DNA of 64,000 bases from NCBI RefSeq assembly GCF_000002425.4, contig NC_037269.1, positions 3,237,146 to 3,301,145 on the forward strand, in the 5' to 3' direction. Below, in pieces: positions 23,191 to 36,102 of this stretch; the first letter of the stretch is position 1; every line of letters begins with the position of its first letter. The position numbers and the translations under genes were made by a program. This DNA comes from Physcomitrium patens (taxonomy: Eukaryota; Streptophyta; Bryopsida; Funariales; Funariaceae). Below the pieces are notes generated by a model. The model did not search any database. It saw only the letters and a list, made by a program, of their open reading frames with translations, and had not been told where the DNA came from.

Positions 23191-24060
23191 CAGTAGTCAC
23201 TGCGCCGGGGCTGATCCGGCGCCACGCCTCACTGAGTGAATGAGCGAGCGAGATAAAGAGAGAAAGAGAGGAAGAGGCGACACGAGTTGGCATTGCATTG
23301 CATGGCACCGCAGAGGATGGTTTCATGCAACATCAACACTCACACACTCGCACAACCCACTCGCACGAGACACGATGAAAGGGGAGCGAATCAAGCAAGC
23401 GGGTGCCCCGAGTGGTGGTGCACTTCACCGCACTTCACAGCCCGCTCGGCAGTTGGAGCGGCAGTCCACCCTCTAGCGACTTCAAAGCAGCAGAACCTTC
23501 CTCCAACTGCCGAGCAGCGAGAGAGAGAGAGGAGTCAACCCGACTCTTCCTCCTCCTCCTGTGGTCCTGCGAGTTAACGCCCCACCTCCTCTTCTTCTGC
23601 TGCAGTCAGTCAGTCAGTCAGTCGGCAGTCCTGGACACTTACACACACATACACACACCTACCTGGCCACCACACAGTTTCTCTTTACACTTCAACGTAA
23701 TTGTCGTCGTCGTCGTCGATTCAGTTCCAGTTCCAGTTCGAATCTTGTTCCAGTTTTGCGTTATTTACGAGTGGGCTGCGAAGACTCAGCAGCAACTCTG
23801 TGTGTCGTGGTACCCAGAGTGTGAGCTGCTGCAGTAGATGAAGCGTACAAGATGGCTGGATTCTTCTTCGCAGCTAGTCAGGTGATGGGCGGTGGCTGGT
23901 CTGGGGGAGGACGATGGGATTGTTAATAAGAAGGAGAAGTAGAAGAAGGTGACGAAGAAGAAGAGTGTTCGGTGCAGATCAGAACCAAAAGTTTTGGTTT
24001 TTAGGGTTTGCTAATTCTTCACTCTTGGCAATGCAGCGGAACATATCAGAGTTACCCACT
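23190..24060 (+). other. GC-richer leader-like block with short ORFs, possible non-coding transcript
   Basis: The + strand shows features of a moss 5' leader: GAGA tracts near 23,250 and 23,520, CTCCTCCTCC, (GTCA)n near 23,605, (GTC)n near 23,703 and repeated AGTTCC. The largest open frame (23403-23837) is low-complexity and not convincing. Two small ORFs follow, one from ATG 23838 (15 codons) and one at 23852-23926 (24 codons, MAGFFFAASQVMGGGW start). No downstream exon was found, so this may be a non-coding RNA, a micropeptide locus, or a divergent promoter. Confidence 0.3.
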
Positions 24061-25950
24061 TGAAGTTTCATCCATTCCTACAGTTTGTATGTGTATGTTT
24101 GTTGTGTCCCACACCTAAATCCATTTCCCCCCATTTTTAAAATTTCTTGTATTTTTCTTTTACTTCTGGGTGTTTATTTTTTCCTTGGTCCCCTTGTACC
24201 GCGTTGGTCTGAGATTTGGGTTGATCGGGGATGATGTGACCCTGTTGTTCCTCCAGCTCACAGCTTGAAAGGTTAACTCCACCCTCTTTTTCTTCTATAA
24301 ATAAAATAAAATAAAATAAGCAAAACATCTGTGCATGTGTGTGTGTGTGTGTGTATACATGAAACCAATTGGAAACTCAAGTGAATGGAAATTGGAACAC
24401 CACCTCCCATCATATTTTACTTTAGAATGGATGGCATTAATAGTTCTGTATATGGATTAATCCTTCTCCTTTGGAGTGGGGTTAATATTTTGAATGGTTG
24501 TTCTCTTTAATGAACTTTCAAAAGCTCCACAATCAGTTGTTGTGGTCCAACACAAAAGATTACTGTTGTCATTTACTGCTGTGCTGATTTCCAACTTTAT
24601 TTTTTCAAAAATCATATAATTTCAAACAATACAATTAAAAGGATTGAAACTTTACCTTACAACATCATACGTTGATTAAGTTTTGGTACACAATCAACAC
24701 ATGACCCCCTTCAAGGATTCTAGCCTATAATTGGAGAAAAAATTAAAATTCCATCCATGTCGTAGCATAATTATTGCCAAAGAATCTCAAGATTTCCTAT
24801 GGGGATTTCTCCTCCAGTTATTAACCCCCTCCCATTAGCAAAGAAAACGATCCTTATGTCCTTTGATACCTAGGGTTAATTCCATCCATGGTACCACACA
24901 AAATCGTCCTTCACCTCCCCCTTCCCGCCATGGCTCCAAAGGAAAGTCCACACATCCTCCAAGTCCCTCTCTTTGATGTCAACAAAGCACTTGACACAAG
25001 CACAAGGACTACTTGTTTGAAAAAATCAAAATCAAAATCAAACTAACTAAATAAATAAACCAACTTGAATTTGGTTTGATGTGTCCCTCTTTACAGCCCA
25101 TTCTTGGCTTGTGTCTTATTAAGGGATGAATGGATATATATATATATATATATAAAGTACACGGCTTCTGTTGCTGGCCTTGAGAATTTTGTTCTGCTCT
25201 GGTACCATACAAATGAATGAAAACTAGTGTCTTATGTGAAGCCTGAGCGTGGAATGTTTTGTCCACCCTCTTCAATAGAATGATTCAGTTAAGAAGTCAT
25301 CTTTTTTGACTATGTTGGTTCACAAACTGTGACAAAAAGTAGACTTCAAAACTTTATAAGGTTTATGAAATGTGTCTTTTACGGTTTCTTTTGGAGATTT
25401 TCAGTAATTTCCAAAAGACCACAGGTACACAAATTACATTATTTATCCTTTTCTTCATATTTCCTTAAGAAATGACAAAGTTAATATTCCAACTTTTGAT
25501 TCACATTCATGGGAGCATTGTACCCATGTGTAAAAACACATATATTCACACACACACACGTCTTTGACCTTTAGCTTTGGCATCCCCAAATGCACTTACA
25601 TCCAACCTAGCCAACTACCATTCAAAGCAAAGGAAAAAAAATACATTTATACGTCTATATATATATATATATATATCCTAGAAACATTCAAGTAGTTGCC
25701 ACTTGAGCAGTCAAAGCATTGAAAGAACAAGGGCATCTAATTTATGAAGAAGTGAATGCCGAAGCACATGGTTCTTGAACAAAATTCCATATCTGAGATG
25801 AATGGGGAGCATTTGCATACTCTGCTTTCTCTGCAAAATCTACTGTGCACCACTGGAAACTGAAACTTCCAAGTTTTTTGTACATTTTTGTAATGTTTAA
25901 AACAATCTTGCATTCTTGAGCTCATGTCGATTTACTCATCGACATGCTCA
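24061..25950. other. Intergenic region
   Basis: No supported gene. There is a TG repeat near 24337-24353 and (TA)n arrays near 25134-25154 and 25657-25677. Remaining open frames are short and without motifs. Confidence 0.55.
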
Positions 25951-28173
25951 AGAATGAAGAAAGCTGCGTGGAACTGCAGATTTAGTTTGTGCGGATGACA
26001 TCAATGAACGAGGCAAGCGGCACGTAGATACATGGCTTTTAATGTGGAGTTCAAATCTAGTCAACGATGCCGATCAGCTCCGGTCCAACGTCGTTTTTGA
26101 GCGAGTGGCTTATCGCCGAATAAGGTCACGTCTACAAGAGGAAGGAGTTACGAGGCGCAGATGATCCACTTCGCTGCCCCAACAAATATTGGCATGCTGC
26201 CGCTACGCAGCCGGGAGGATACAGCACACAATCCTGTCCTCATTGTATTTTTTCAACCGTATGTCAGTATCTCGTCAACAAAAGTCCTCCCATTTTCAAA
26301 TCCCAGATGCGCTTTTCTACTCCCTGCAGATTCACCTGGTACCCACCTCGTACTTCCCCACACACGCCTGTTGAAATGAAGTCTAACCACCTCCTCCCCT
26401 GCTGCTCCACTCCCCTAAGTTCGCAGCCACGGAAGCTAGCTTCATAAGTTACAGCGGTTTCTGCGTTCCGAAATCGGTAACTGGAAGCTCTGAGTTCCAG
26501 AGAACTGTATTGATCAACGATGTGAGTGACAGCAAGGGAAAGCTGGAGCTGGAATGGCGCAATCGATCACACGACATTGGAATTGCTCTAAGGTGCGGAG
26601 AGAGAGTGAGAGATTGAATTGACGTTGAACGCTGCAGTTGTAACATAGGCGGAAATTAAGAAGACTGGAAGGCTGAGTTGGACCAGGCGTATGTCCGAAG
26701 GGGGTCCACGTCCAGTCTGTAATGACTTGAGCCTGCAGAACTCAGTGTTCAGAATCGGAATATGTGTTCGTTGCGGATTGTGTGAGGGGTAAGAGTGCTT
26801 GTTGAGATCGACCAATGCATGTTGATGGTATAGCGGTTACGAGGGGTGTGAATAGAGAGAGTTTTGGGCGAACACCTCCTAGTGATACTAAACCTTTTTG
26901 ACGTGGTTTGCGATGAGTTGGGTTCGTAATCATCGCATAAATTCTTTGTCCCACCACCGAAATTATTCATTGCTGGAGTTCTGGAATCACGGGTGAGATT
27001 GAGTTCCAGTGAGTAATTGCTGCGCAAGCATTGTTCATCTTGTGATTGCGACTCTACAAGTCCAGTGGCTTCTGATACCCAAAGCTCAGTGTAGTTTATT
27101 TTGCATGAGCGGTAAAATGGACTGAGTAACCCAGATTAGGCGAAGAGAAATGAAGGGGCAGCATTCTTCGGTAAAGGAGTGTGTAGCGGGCGTTTAGTAG
27201 AATCCGGTGACAAGGGTACTGCAGTAGTAGCTTCAGTGATGAGGGCGACTTATGGTTGCAACTGTTGGACCTCTTCATCAGGCTCACCTCAGCATTTGAG
27301 GTCTCCGCGACGGTCTAGGGAAGTTCCTAGGGGTTAATTGGCACAGGTGTATCGCATTATCTGAATCTTCTGGTATCGCATCACGTTCTTCAGTCTCCCT
27401 GCTTCAGCTATCGAAACGCTAGGCAGTGTCTTCGGTAGTTCGGTGTCAGCGATTTGGAGTTAGCAACAGCGTCGTTATAACTGTGCAGGGCTTTCGGCAG
27501 GTTCATGCACAATTCTCCAAATAAGCCTGGTCTGAGCCTGTCCGAATCTCACTCCAGGTCTACAATCTAAATTTGGGTGTAGCAGCCATAGACCATTTTC
27601 GGTAGTTTCCAGCAACTGTTCCAAATCCGCCAAGGTTGTGATCGTTGAGCTCGTGCCTCGTTGTAGGCCATTTTACCGGGACCTTGCGCTCTCACCAGAC
27701 ACCACGGGCTAGTCTATTTCGAGAGCCTGCACATTGATGACATTGTTCTAAAATTTGTGATGTTTTGGTGAATCGGACTATTCTAACAGTCGGACGCGCC
27801 CACCAAACTCTCTCAGGAGCCTTCAAGCCGGCGTCTGGGTTGGTGAGATCCCAGTCTACTGCAATCTAGGCTCTTCGACACCAAAACATTTGTTGATAGT
27901 TTTGTGAACGGTGCGAAGGGGTTGCTACTGGCTTCTGCTCTGGGAAATTGCAATGCTGGGGCTCAGCGCCTGCAACCTCTACGTTTGAACGGTTGGAGGC
28001 AATGGCTAACAGTGCATTTCACGTCTTCCACATGAGCGAAGTTCTGTCAGGAGAGAAACACCCCCGTCAGCGAAGACACTTAGACAGAGGTACTTAGCTG
28101 CTATGACTTTTTGAACATCAATTGTTGCCTAAATGCCACAAAGTGAGTCGAACTTCAAAACACAAAATCATTG
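25951..28173 (+). promoter_or_regulatory. Promoter and long 5' leader of the TRM/LONGIFOLIA-type gene
   Basis: Composition is gene-like for 2.2 kb before the start codon, but no conserved coding frame appears. An in-frame TGA at 28144-28146 precedes ATG 28174, supporting that start unless a splice intervenes. The block is best read as promoter plus long leader, possibly with a leader intron and upstream ORFs, as is common in moss genes. The transcription start was not located. Confidence 0.4.
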
Positions 28174-31100
28174 ATGAAGTCAAAGAGTGGATTTCAGCCA
28201 ATGCCCCTCATTACTAAGTTCGTCCACACTCAAACAGGTTTCGAGGCGCCAAGGAATAGCTTGGACGTGCTGGATGCAGCCATTGATGTGTCGAGGAGCG
28301 GATCTTTCAAGCCTGAAGACATTCCCGTGAGTATTGTTGACTGCTCTGGATTTGAAAACGTACGCAATGTCAAGGAGCTGATTAGAACTGCAAGGATGTG
28401 TTAGTATTCTTGCACCGTTAATCTGTGAGATGGTATTTGCTGCAGTTCGGCTATGAAATCCTTAATCCAGCTCTTGCTGCAAGTGGCCCTCAATCAAAGT
28501 GGGATGGCACGTCAAACGACGTAGGAAATGACTTTTCAGGGCGTAAAGAGACTAGAAGGCAGGGTCCTAACATCGTGGCTCGGCTCATGGGCTTGGAAAC
28601 GTTACCGGACGAGCTCCCAACTGTGCAGCCTCGGAATTCTTTGCAAGGAATGCCAATATACGGATGTTCCAAGCCGCCTGTGGGAAATCCTTCCATGAGC
28701 AGGCAAAGTTCGCAAGATGCAGCACTTTCCTCATGGCAGCGGCCTCCTCGGCCTCGACATGTGCAACGCGCACCTCTAAATGTGGAAGAAGACAGGGTGC
28801 TTGCTCCTGTACTTCCTTTCCGCGATCATCCGCAAGAAGAACTGCTGCAGAAGTTTAAAAAAGACTTCGAGGCGAAGCAGCAAGCAGTATTAGCAAAGGA
28901 GCGAGATCGGTGTGGCACCTCGCAGGTTCTGGAAGAAATGAATCGGGAGCTTGACGAGAAGAAGCAGAGGGTGCGCGCCACTCTCGATAAGGCTAGGACT
29001 GCGTTGTCGCAAGGCGTCTTAGCTGAACTAAAGCGACAACTCAATGGACAGGAAAACTTTGATGAATCCAAGGAGTTTCTCGAAGCGATGGAATTTTTGC
29101 AGTGCAATGAGGATCTCATATTTCACTTTCTCCAGCACAAGCCCCACTCCACACTCAGCGATGAAAACTCCAATGATACGACGCCCGTGGCGAATCTAAA
29201 ATCGATGAAGAAAAGGATACTCGGAGGCTTAGTCCCAGCTAGTTCTCGAGAGTCTAAGGAGCGGAAGCGGGAAGGTTTTAGTCCTCGTGCATTTGCCCGT
29301 CTATTTAGGGACCCTCGCAAACGGAGTGACAACAAGCAACAACCATGTACACCTCCCTTATCCGGCACGACAACACCATCTTCTGCGAGCCTTCAGCCTG
29401 CGATTGAAAGATGCAACAGTGCTGGTTTTTACAGGAGGCCATCTGCAGAATTTACAAGAGACTCAGCACCGGATGAAGCGCACCTAAGGACTTTGAACTT
29501 CTCAAATTTGAGAGCTCAATCCTGCCCTGCGTCTCCGAGGATGCACGGTAAGCCCTTGTCTGGAGGGTGTGAGGTCAGAAGTTCTCTCAAGAAGAATGGT
29601 GCTCGGGCTGTTGCTGCGGAAATGAAGGAGAGGTTACGGCAAACTGTACATCGCGATGAAACAGAAGAGGTCGGGTATGTCAAGAATTTGAGCCCGGAGC
29701 GTCCGCAAGGCTGGTTTGGAGATTCAGAGGACATTACACAAGAGATTGCTAAAAGCACTCGTGATCAAGACTCTCGAAAAAATAACTTCATTCTGACGAA
29801 AACTTTTCCCACTGGCAAGCGTGTTGCAATTCAGAGAGTGGATATGGAGGATGCAACCTGCACGAGCGGTGGTGAGGAGCTGTCACTGCCGTCGGCCAAG
29901 ATGGACAAACAAAATGTAACCAGGTCTGGCATAAGTCTTCCCTGCTCGCCTCACCTTGGAGAACGAACCCTTGACAACGTTCCAGTCAGTTCTATGAGGA
30001 CTCGACCAAAGCGTGCTTCTGAACAGAAACCCACGATTCCTAGAACAACCGAGCAAGCCGACTCCCCGGCGACACTCATAGCGGTGGCAAAGAAAACAAT
30101 CGCGTCAACCGAGTCCCCCCGCCGAATCAACGATTCTCCAAGAAGCTCGAAAAGCGAGTTTACCGAGAAGAGCATGCGCAGATCCGCTTCTGTAAACGAA
30201 AACGCCATCAGAAGCTACCACTTGCAGCAGAAAGGCGACGCCTGCCCCGTACCCACCAGTAAGGGTAATTGTCATGATCATTCTGAAAATGATCCTGCGT
30301 TGAATTTCACTCGGAGTCGCTCAGTTCCAAACGTAGCTATATTGCGGGACCGAGGACAATGCACTAATGAAGCAAAGAAAGGCACTGCGAAGACCACAAG
30401 CGAGGTGTCCAAGCATGGTAAGGGTCAGAACTCTGAGAAGAGAAAAGGATTCTTCTCTGTGGGCAGAAAAAAGGGCCGTGCTCCCGTAGAATCCATTTCT
30501 TCTGGCCATTCCTTGTTTTTCCCAAGCTCAGGTCCGGTATTTGCACGCGTCGCAGCTCTTGCGGAGTCATGTGTCTCGCAGGGCAACACCTTAAGTGACG
30601 CCGACAGCGCTGTGAACGTCACGGTTCACGTCAGATCACGCAGAAGCACAGACCGATCAAAGAAAGGAAGGGAATGGCCTAAGGAAGCCAACGCATCTTC
30701 CGAGCTAAAGAACTTTGTTGAGTGTTTTGAACCTTGGTTTGCACATGAGAGCGATGTTATTTCGGAAAGCAGTGCGGATTCCGACGCCAACCCTAATGAC
30801 GAGGAATTCTTAGATGCTCTATCGCAGCTCACTCCGCTCATCGATCAGAAGTCTACCGCCATCGAGAAGCAAATTACGGGGGAACTTCTGGGCACCGTTT
30901 CTACAATCACCTCGCAGGCACATGAAGTGAGAAATCTTGCTTTGCGGATCAAAAAAGTGCTTTGTAAAAGTTTGTTACAGTCATTTAAAACAGATGCAAA
31001 ACTGGTTGTTAAAAGGATGGTATGATGCACATTTCAGGTCCAGGGCGATCGTAGGACTTCTGAGCATTTGCCACCGCCATGGAGGACGGCAGAAGGGATC

Positions 31101-32111
31101 ATTCATGAACTCACTTCCGACGAGGGCCAGGATTCTAACAGCGACAAGAATGGACACCCTAGTCCTGTCTCGGTTTTAGACCCGCCATTCGACGAGGAAT
31201 CCCCGAGTTCCCTGGAGTTCGATGGTATCAATAACGGTCTTCAAGGTTGGTGTCCATGGCTAAATTGCTGTTTCCAACTCCCTCTACTCGCATTTTTCAA
31301 GAAGCTTGAAACGGAAAATCTCTATCCTAAATAGCTTCACATTATGGCCCACGCAGATCTGCAAGTTCGGGTACAACTTCTGAAAGCTGAAGGAAGGGAG
31401 AGACGACGCGATGACCCCATAATTCAAGCTCCAGCACCTCCTTGCGAAAGCAGGGCCCTGATAAGTTCACTGCAGAACACGAAGATCGTTCCGAAGAAGA
31501 TTCCTTTCCTAACCCCCAAATGCGAACGCAATACATTCGACAGCCCACAAGTTCTTTTATCAGATGTTCGCCCTAATCCCGCCGGTCGGGAGGAAGATTT
31601 CAGATTTGCGAACGACCTTCTTGTTGCCTCGGGCTTCGCTACGCATGAGGAGCGTAACATCGGCCGGTGGCATTCTGCAACTCAGCCGATTAGCCACCAT
31701 TTCTTGCGCAAAGTCGACGCATCCTACAAGGAAAAGGACGCGCATGGGAGCACCTCGAGTCGGCGATTTCTCTTCGACGCCATCAACGAGATCCTGGTTA
31801 GCAAACTTGGACCCAAATGCTACGCACCTTGGCTGCAAATGCCCGGATATAATCCAACGGCTTTGAGAACTGGCAGGAGGCTGGTGGAGGATGTCTGCAA
31901 CGAGATTCACAAGCGCCAATTCCCTGTGCGCTGCGAGGACTCCCACAACGACTACCTGGAGAGTCTGGTGGCAGACGACTTGAAAAATTCGACGTCATGG
32001 ATGGGTCTCCACCACGACATGGACCGCATCTGCCACCAGCTTGAGAAGGCCATCTTCACAGACCTGATCCAGGAGATATGCGGCGACTTGAGGAACCTTC
32101 ATGTACAATAA
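28174..32111 (+). CDS. TRM/LONGIFOLIA-type protein with C-terminal DUF4378 region
   Basis: Four exons: 28174-28326, 28446-30926, 31038-31245 and 31357-32111 (TAA), 1198 residues. Donors are GTGAGT, GTGAGA and GTTGGT, acceptors TGCAG, TTCAG and CGCAG; phases 0, 0 and 1 fit. VARLMGLETLP (95-105) is the N-terminal signature of the family. The middle is a long, basic, Ser-rich, probably disordered region with a Glu/Lys-rich stretch (about 180-240) and repeated RS.S.P patches. HPSPVSVLDPPFDEE (918-932) is the conserved motif before the C-terminal DUF4378 region (about 1024-1195; FRFANDLLVASGF, FDAINEILVSKL, GRRLVEDVCNEIH). Related plant TRM proteins recruit TON1/PP2A to microtubules and shape cell elongation; that role here is by family. 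The GTTGGT donor is the weakest junction. Confidence 0.9.
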
Positions 32112-33560
32112 AAAAAACAACACTTACAACACAACATAGAGAAGAATGCGAAAGATTTCTGCACAACTGGTTATCGTGAATGGGGCTTGGACCGCTCTTC
32201 AACGTCACAAATCGCAGAGTGTATAGATTTGTATCATATAGCATCGCGACTCAAAATTTGTCGAGGCCGATCCACTTTGAACTGGGTTTTTTCCTCATGT
32301 CGAAGTCTTCCAGCAAGCAAACGATGTCTGTGGATAGGTCGGTATGGATGTATTAGAGAATGTGAATCTGAATGGATGAATCAGTCTTCATGACAAAGCC
32401 CCATGCACAACATCGATCGATACAGATAAGCTTCAGCTTCGCAACGCTATTATTTCGTCGCCAGAATGTGTGCCGTCCGTCTGCGAGCATAAAAAAAAGC
32501 CCCACCTGACGCTTTAAAGTATGCGATGTCTTCACTCTCGTCCCACCAATTTCAATAGAGCCTGTCATTTTTAACTTCAACTTTTAGTTAATTGGCATCC
32601 AACCAATCCGAATGTGTTTATATATATATATATATATATATATCTTCTACTTCACTACAATTGATTTTGTGTTTCTTAGGGGATTTTTATTTTATTTCAG
32701 TTAATTTTGTGTTAAACTGTGTAGTTTGAAAGGTTCATGATCGTAAAATAATGCGGATTCTGAATGAGGTTATTCTGAAATTGGTTTTATTTATTAAAAA
32801 AACTCTAAATGGTTCTTCACAAAATCATCATGTTGATTTTATTATGTTTTCTGAAATTTAAATAAAATTATGATTATTTACTAGAATTTGAAACTAATTT
32901 GTATAGTAATATAAAAAAAATGCAATTGTGAACTTGTAAATTTTCTGCTCACATAGGCATGTTTTTAACTAAATATATAGAAAATAAAAGGTAAAATACA
33001 CATGAGGTACATTCATCTAAACATCACTAATCTTCTAAGAAATGTACATTAAAATGTTTTAGTGTATCTGTGAGTCAATAGAATTTATCAGAGTTTATAA
33101 ATCTCTATGTAATCAGAAAAAACAAAAGTCATCTTAATAATTCAAAATCCAAGTTATTTTTTTATCTTAATTTTTTTTGTTTGCCTTATGCCAAATAAGA
33201 AATTCTTCTCAGTTACAAAATTACAAATCCTATATATTAAGCAAAGAGAATGACATTCAAGAGAGATGGTATCTTGTGATCAGCAACTCCTGGATCAACA
33301 TAACTGCTAACGTAATTTTAAAATATGTTAAATAAAGAAGATCAAAATTAAACATCATAAAATACAAAATGTAGCAGGGCTCGCATGTGGTAAATCCTTT
33401 CCCTATTTCCGGTCGCTTCTGTAACAGAGGGCCTCTTCGCCCTCTATTCCATGGCGTAGCCGCCACTGCTGGGGTCCATTAGGGTTAGGGCTGGGGTTAG
33501 GTTGGAATTCCGTCTCTTTTTTCCTTCATAAAGGAATATCAGATTCCTGAAACCCCTACC
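32112..33560. other. 3' flank and AT-rich spacer
   Basis: The first few hundred bases are gene-like and probably 3' UTR. An AATAAA at 32107-32112 overlaps the stop codon, too early to be the main signal. A (TA)n array sits at about 32617-32643, followed by AT-rich sequence. From about 33,400 the composition rises again, with AGGGTTAGGGCTGGGGTTAGG-like telomere words near 33480-33500. No gene was recognised. Confidence 0.5.
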
Positions 33561-33869
33561 TCGTCTCACTCACTTGTTCAGTGTCGTCTGCTCGATGCCA
33601 CATCTTGTGCAGTCTTGTCTTGCATGTTCCACAGGCATGTCAAAAATGAAAGCAGACTGCAGCTGAAGCAGTGGTGTGCGTAAGGGTTCGCGGGTGTCAG
33701 TTTTGCCGTCGGGAGTTGGGGATATGCGAGTTGAGCGACCTGGTCCTGTCTTCGTCTCTTGATATCTCCCTGGCTCTTCCGCTGAATTAATTTGTATTCT
33801 GAATGAGCCAGCGGTGTGGAGTTCACGTGATGACGACAACACTGCAACAAAATGAAGCAAGCTTTTGAT

Positions 33870-34860
33870 TACCGATATTTAAGTCGCTGATGAAGCTCTC
33901 CACCGCCGTCTTTTGTGCCTCCGCGTAGAATGTCTCCTGCATGGATGTGTATTAAGAGATGTTTGACGCGGTCACTGCCTTCCAGAACAGTTTCTGAAAT
34001 CCTTCTCTGGTCGTTAGAATCTCTTTCATGGAACCTACAATTTGACTTCTCAGCTGATCGAGTGTTGTGTAAGATGAAATTGGTTCCAAGAAATACAGGA
34101 CCCTTCACTTTACCACAGAGCGCTACTCCGCCTTTTGGTCATTTTTGGGGTCCAACATGTGACCTTACCTGGTTACCACTAGGCATTGTTGTGCTAAAAT
34201 CCAGTATATATGATATGACTGAACTCGTGATTATTGCAAGCAGTTGGCGTTCCTTGTGATAACAATATTGTGCTACTCATGATAAATCGTGATTAAGACA
34301 ATGTTCGAATGAGGGAAATGACTGATCTATTCATACAAAGCCCGGAAGTGGTTGAAGCGATAATAAACACGCTTAAACTCTTCATGAATTAACTATCAAC
34401 CAATCCGGTCCGGGATCCCTTACCCAAATTGAATGTTAAAACGATAATATACACAAGTCTTACCTCTGAAGCGCATTCTTCCCGTGAGATCCCAAACCGG
34501 GGCATTCAGTGTCCTCATAGTCTTGTCCAATTTTATAGAAATTAAAAAGTTTGAGAGTCACCTGAAGTTCTCGTACTGAAAGATCGCTAGCCGTCTCAGG
34601 CACAGGATCTAAGTTCCAAGTCGAACGAGTGGGTTCAAGTCGCATATCCGTCATCGGAAGCTTTTTGCTGTAACTATGAATTACTCTAGGCTTGCGTTAA
34701 GATATTGCATTATCGTCAAAATTGACATTATACAACTTTGAATCCTGACTTCGTCTCCTCACGAAATCCTTTTTCATCGCAATAGGTCCGAACATGGGAA
34801 GAATACTGGCAGCATGACCACCGATACAGAACACAGCCTCTTGAAACGAAACACGTACTC
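33870..34860 (-). pseudogene. Unidentified gene or pseudogene with coding-like blocks
   Basis: On the - strand, 34840-34562 reads in one frame through FCIGGHAASILPMFGPIAMK, then KDFVRRRSQDSKLYNVNFDD, one TAA, RKPRVIHSYSKKLPMTDMRL, to a good donor CTTCAG|GTGACT. A second block, 34053 to about 33873, reads LRSQIVGSMKEILTTREGFQ, KLFWKAVTASNIS, one TAA, then MQETFYAEAQKTAVESFISD, to a donor-like GGTAATC. Joining GATCAG|CTG to the first block keeps the frame. Both stops could be CAA-to-TAA changes. The helical, charged character suggests a real former protein, but I do not recognise it. Separate small exons or chance frames remain possible. Confidence 0.35.
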
Positions 34861-35159
34861 AGGACGAGAAGGAAATAACCGAAACTCAACTTTCACTAGA
34901 AATATATCTGCTGCCAATCCCAGGAAGCTACTTTCGAAGGTTTTCACAAACCAGCTTTTTACAGGAAAGTACAGTGAAAAGAACCATTTCTGTCGGTTTT
35001 CCCACAGCAACACATTTACTGCTTCAACAACACATCCATGTAAAGACTAAAAGTGATATACGGACAAACCTGTTCACATTATCTGGGCATTCGGTGTCCA
35101 CACGTTCCTTACCGTGGCAGTTCCGTAATCGACAGAATTTAAGATTCAACTGGTTTTAA

Positions 35160-36102
35160 ACTTTTCTCTCCTGATTGCTGACGGGCCATGGAATCCACGG
35201 TGAGGCGGGGAGTTTACTGCCAGTCACTTGCAACTTGATGAAAAGAAGATGCTGAGGATGGATGGGTACCGCAAAATGGATGCCGCGGAGAAGCTCGCTG
35301 CCCACGGGGAGCAGCAGGCAGTAAATGAGCGCATGTGGGGGGGGCGTTTATCTGCTGGGAAGATGTGGATCACTGGACTGTGGGTCCTGCTGCAGCTCTT
35401 CGATTTAGCCAGCGAAGAAATCGATCGAGTTGAATGCGAATCGAAGGTGGCGCTGCCACATGCTATATGTGGATCGACCTAATATCGATCTGTCATCGGG
35501 CCTTGTACATGCGGTGACGCTTTGTCTTCTCGATCTGGCTTCCCTCATGAGTGGTCACTGTCAGGTTGCAAGTATGAAGTGCCCTTGGTGATGTTCTTGA
35601 AAGGCTTTAACGCGGTTGCCATTTGGAGAAGGGGGGGGGGGGTGGGGGTTTTGGTCGCGCGTCGTGCTAGAGCAGAGTCCAGATTGGTATCTTCAGTTGT
35701 ATCAAATTGGTAGTCGAGTTAGGCCGGATGGTTACGATAGTGCGTGTACCGCTGGCATTCAGTGTGTTCCGGTCCAGCGTTGCGCGGGCTTGCAGTTGTC
35801 GAATCTACGGAGCGTATGGTGCTTGATGCTATTGGAGCGTCGCGAGTTTAGGTGTATTGTGTGGCATCGAGTTTGTGTTGGATGGTGTTGCTTGTTCTGG
35901 CGAGAGTACGTCGCATTGGCTGCGGTTCAGATTGATTGATGTTTCAGGGTAGTGCTCTCAGGGATTGAATGTGGAGGACGGAGTACCCAGCCAAGCATAA
36001 TGCAGGTCAGCGTGTGAGGTCATGCTTCTCACTTTCTGGGGGCGGTTGCGAATGAGCTTTATCTTTTGATCATAGAGGGATTTGCGACATAGGTATCCTT
36101 CA
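35160..36102 (+). promoter_or_regulatory. Promoter and leader region of the 129-residue protein gene
   Basis: Gene-like composition precedes the ATG at 36103. It contains an open + frame at about 35249-35482 (MLRMDGYRKMDAAEKLAAHG near its start) that may be an upstream ORF, an unrelated small exon or chance, and a G-run with TGGGGG near 35630-35648. No TATA box was assigned. Confidence 0.35.

Noticed and set aside
23403-23837. 144-codon + strand ORF as a gene
   Set aside because: Dominated by simple repeats (SQSVSQS, VVVVV, VPVPV) from GAGA, GTCA and GTC tracts; composition explains it.
33480-33502. Telomere repeat tract
   Set aside because: Only about three GGGTTAG-type words, which is too few and not the plant TTTAGGG phase; chance is likely.
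33570-33860. 96-codon - strand ORF joined to the 33.87-34.86 kb blocks
   Set aside because: The joining intron would be about 31 bases, below the usual plant minimum, and the residues show no motif.
34620-34650. GGTTCAAGTC as a tRNA B box
   Set aside because: No matching acceptor stem, A box or anticodon arm upstream, and it lies inside the possible coding block on the other strand.
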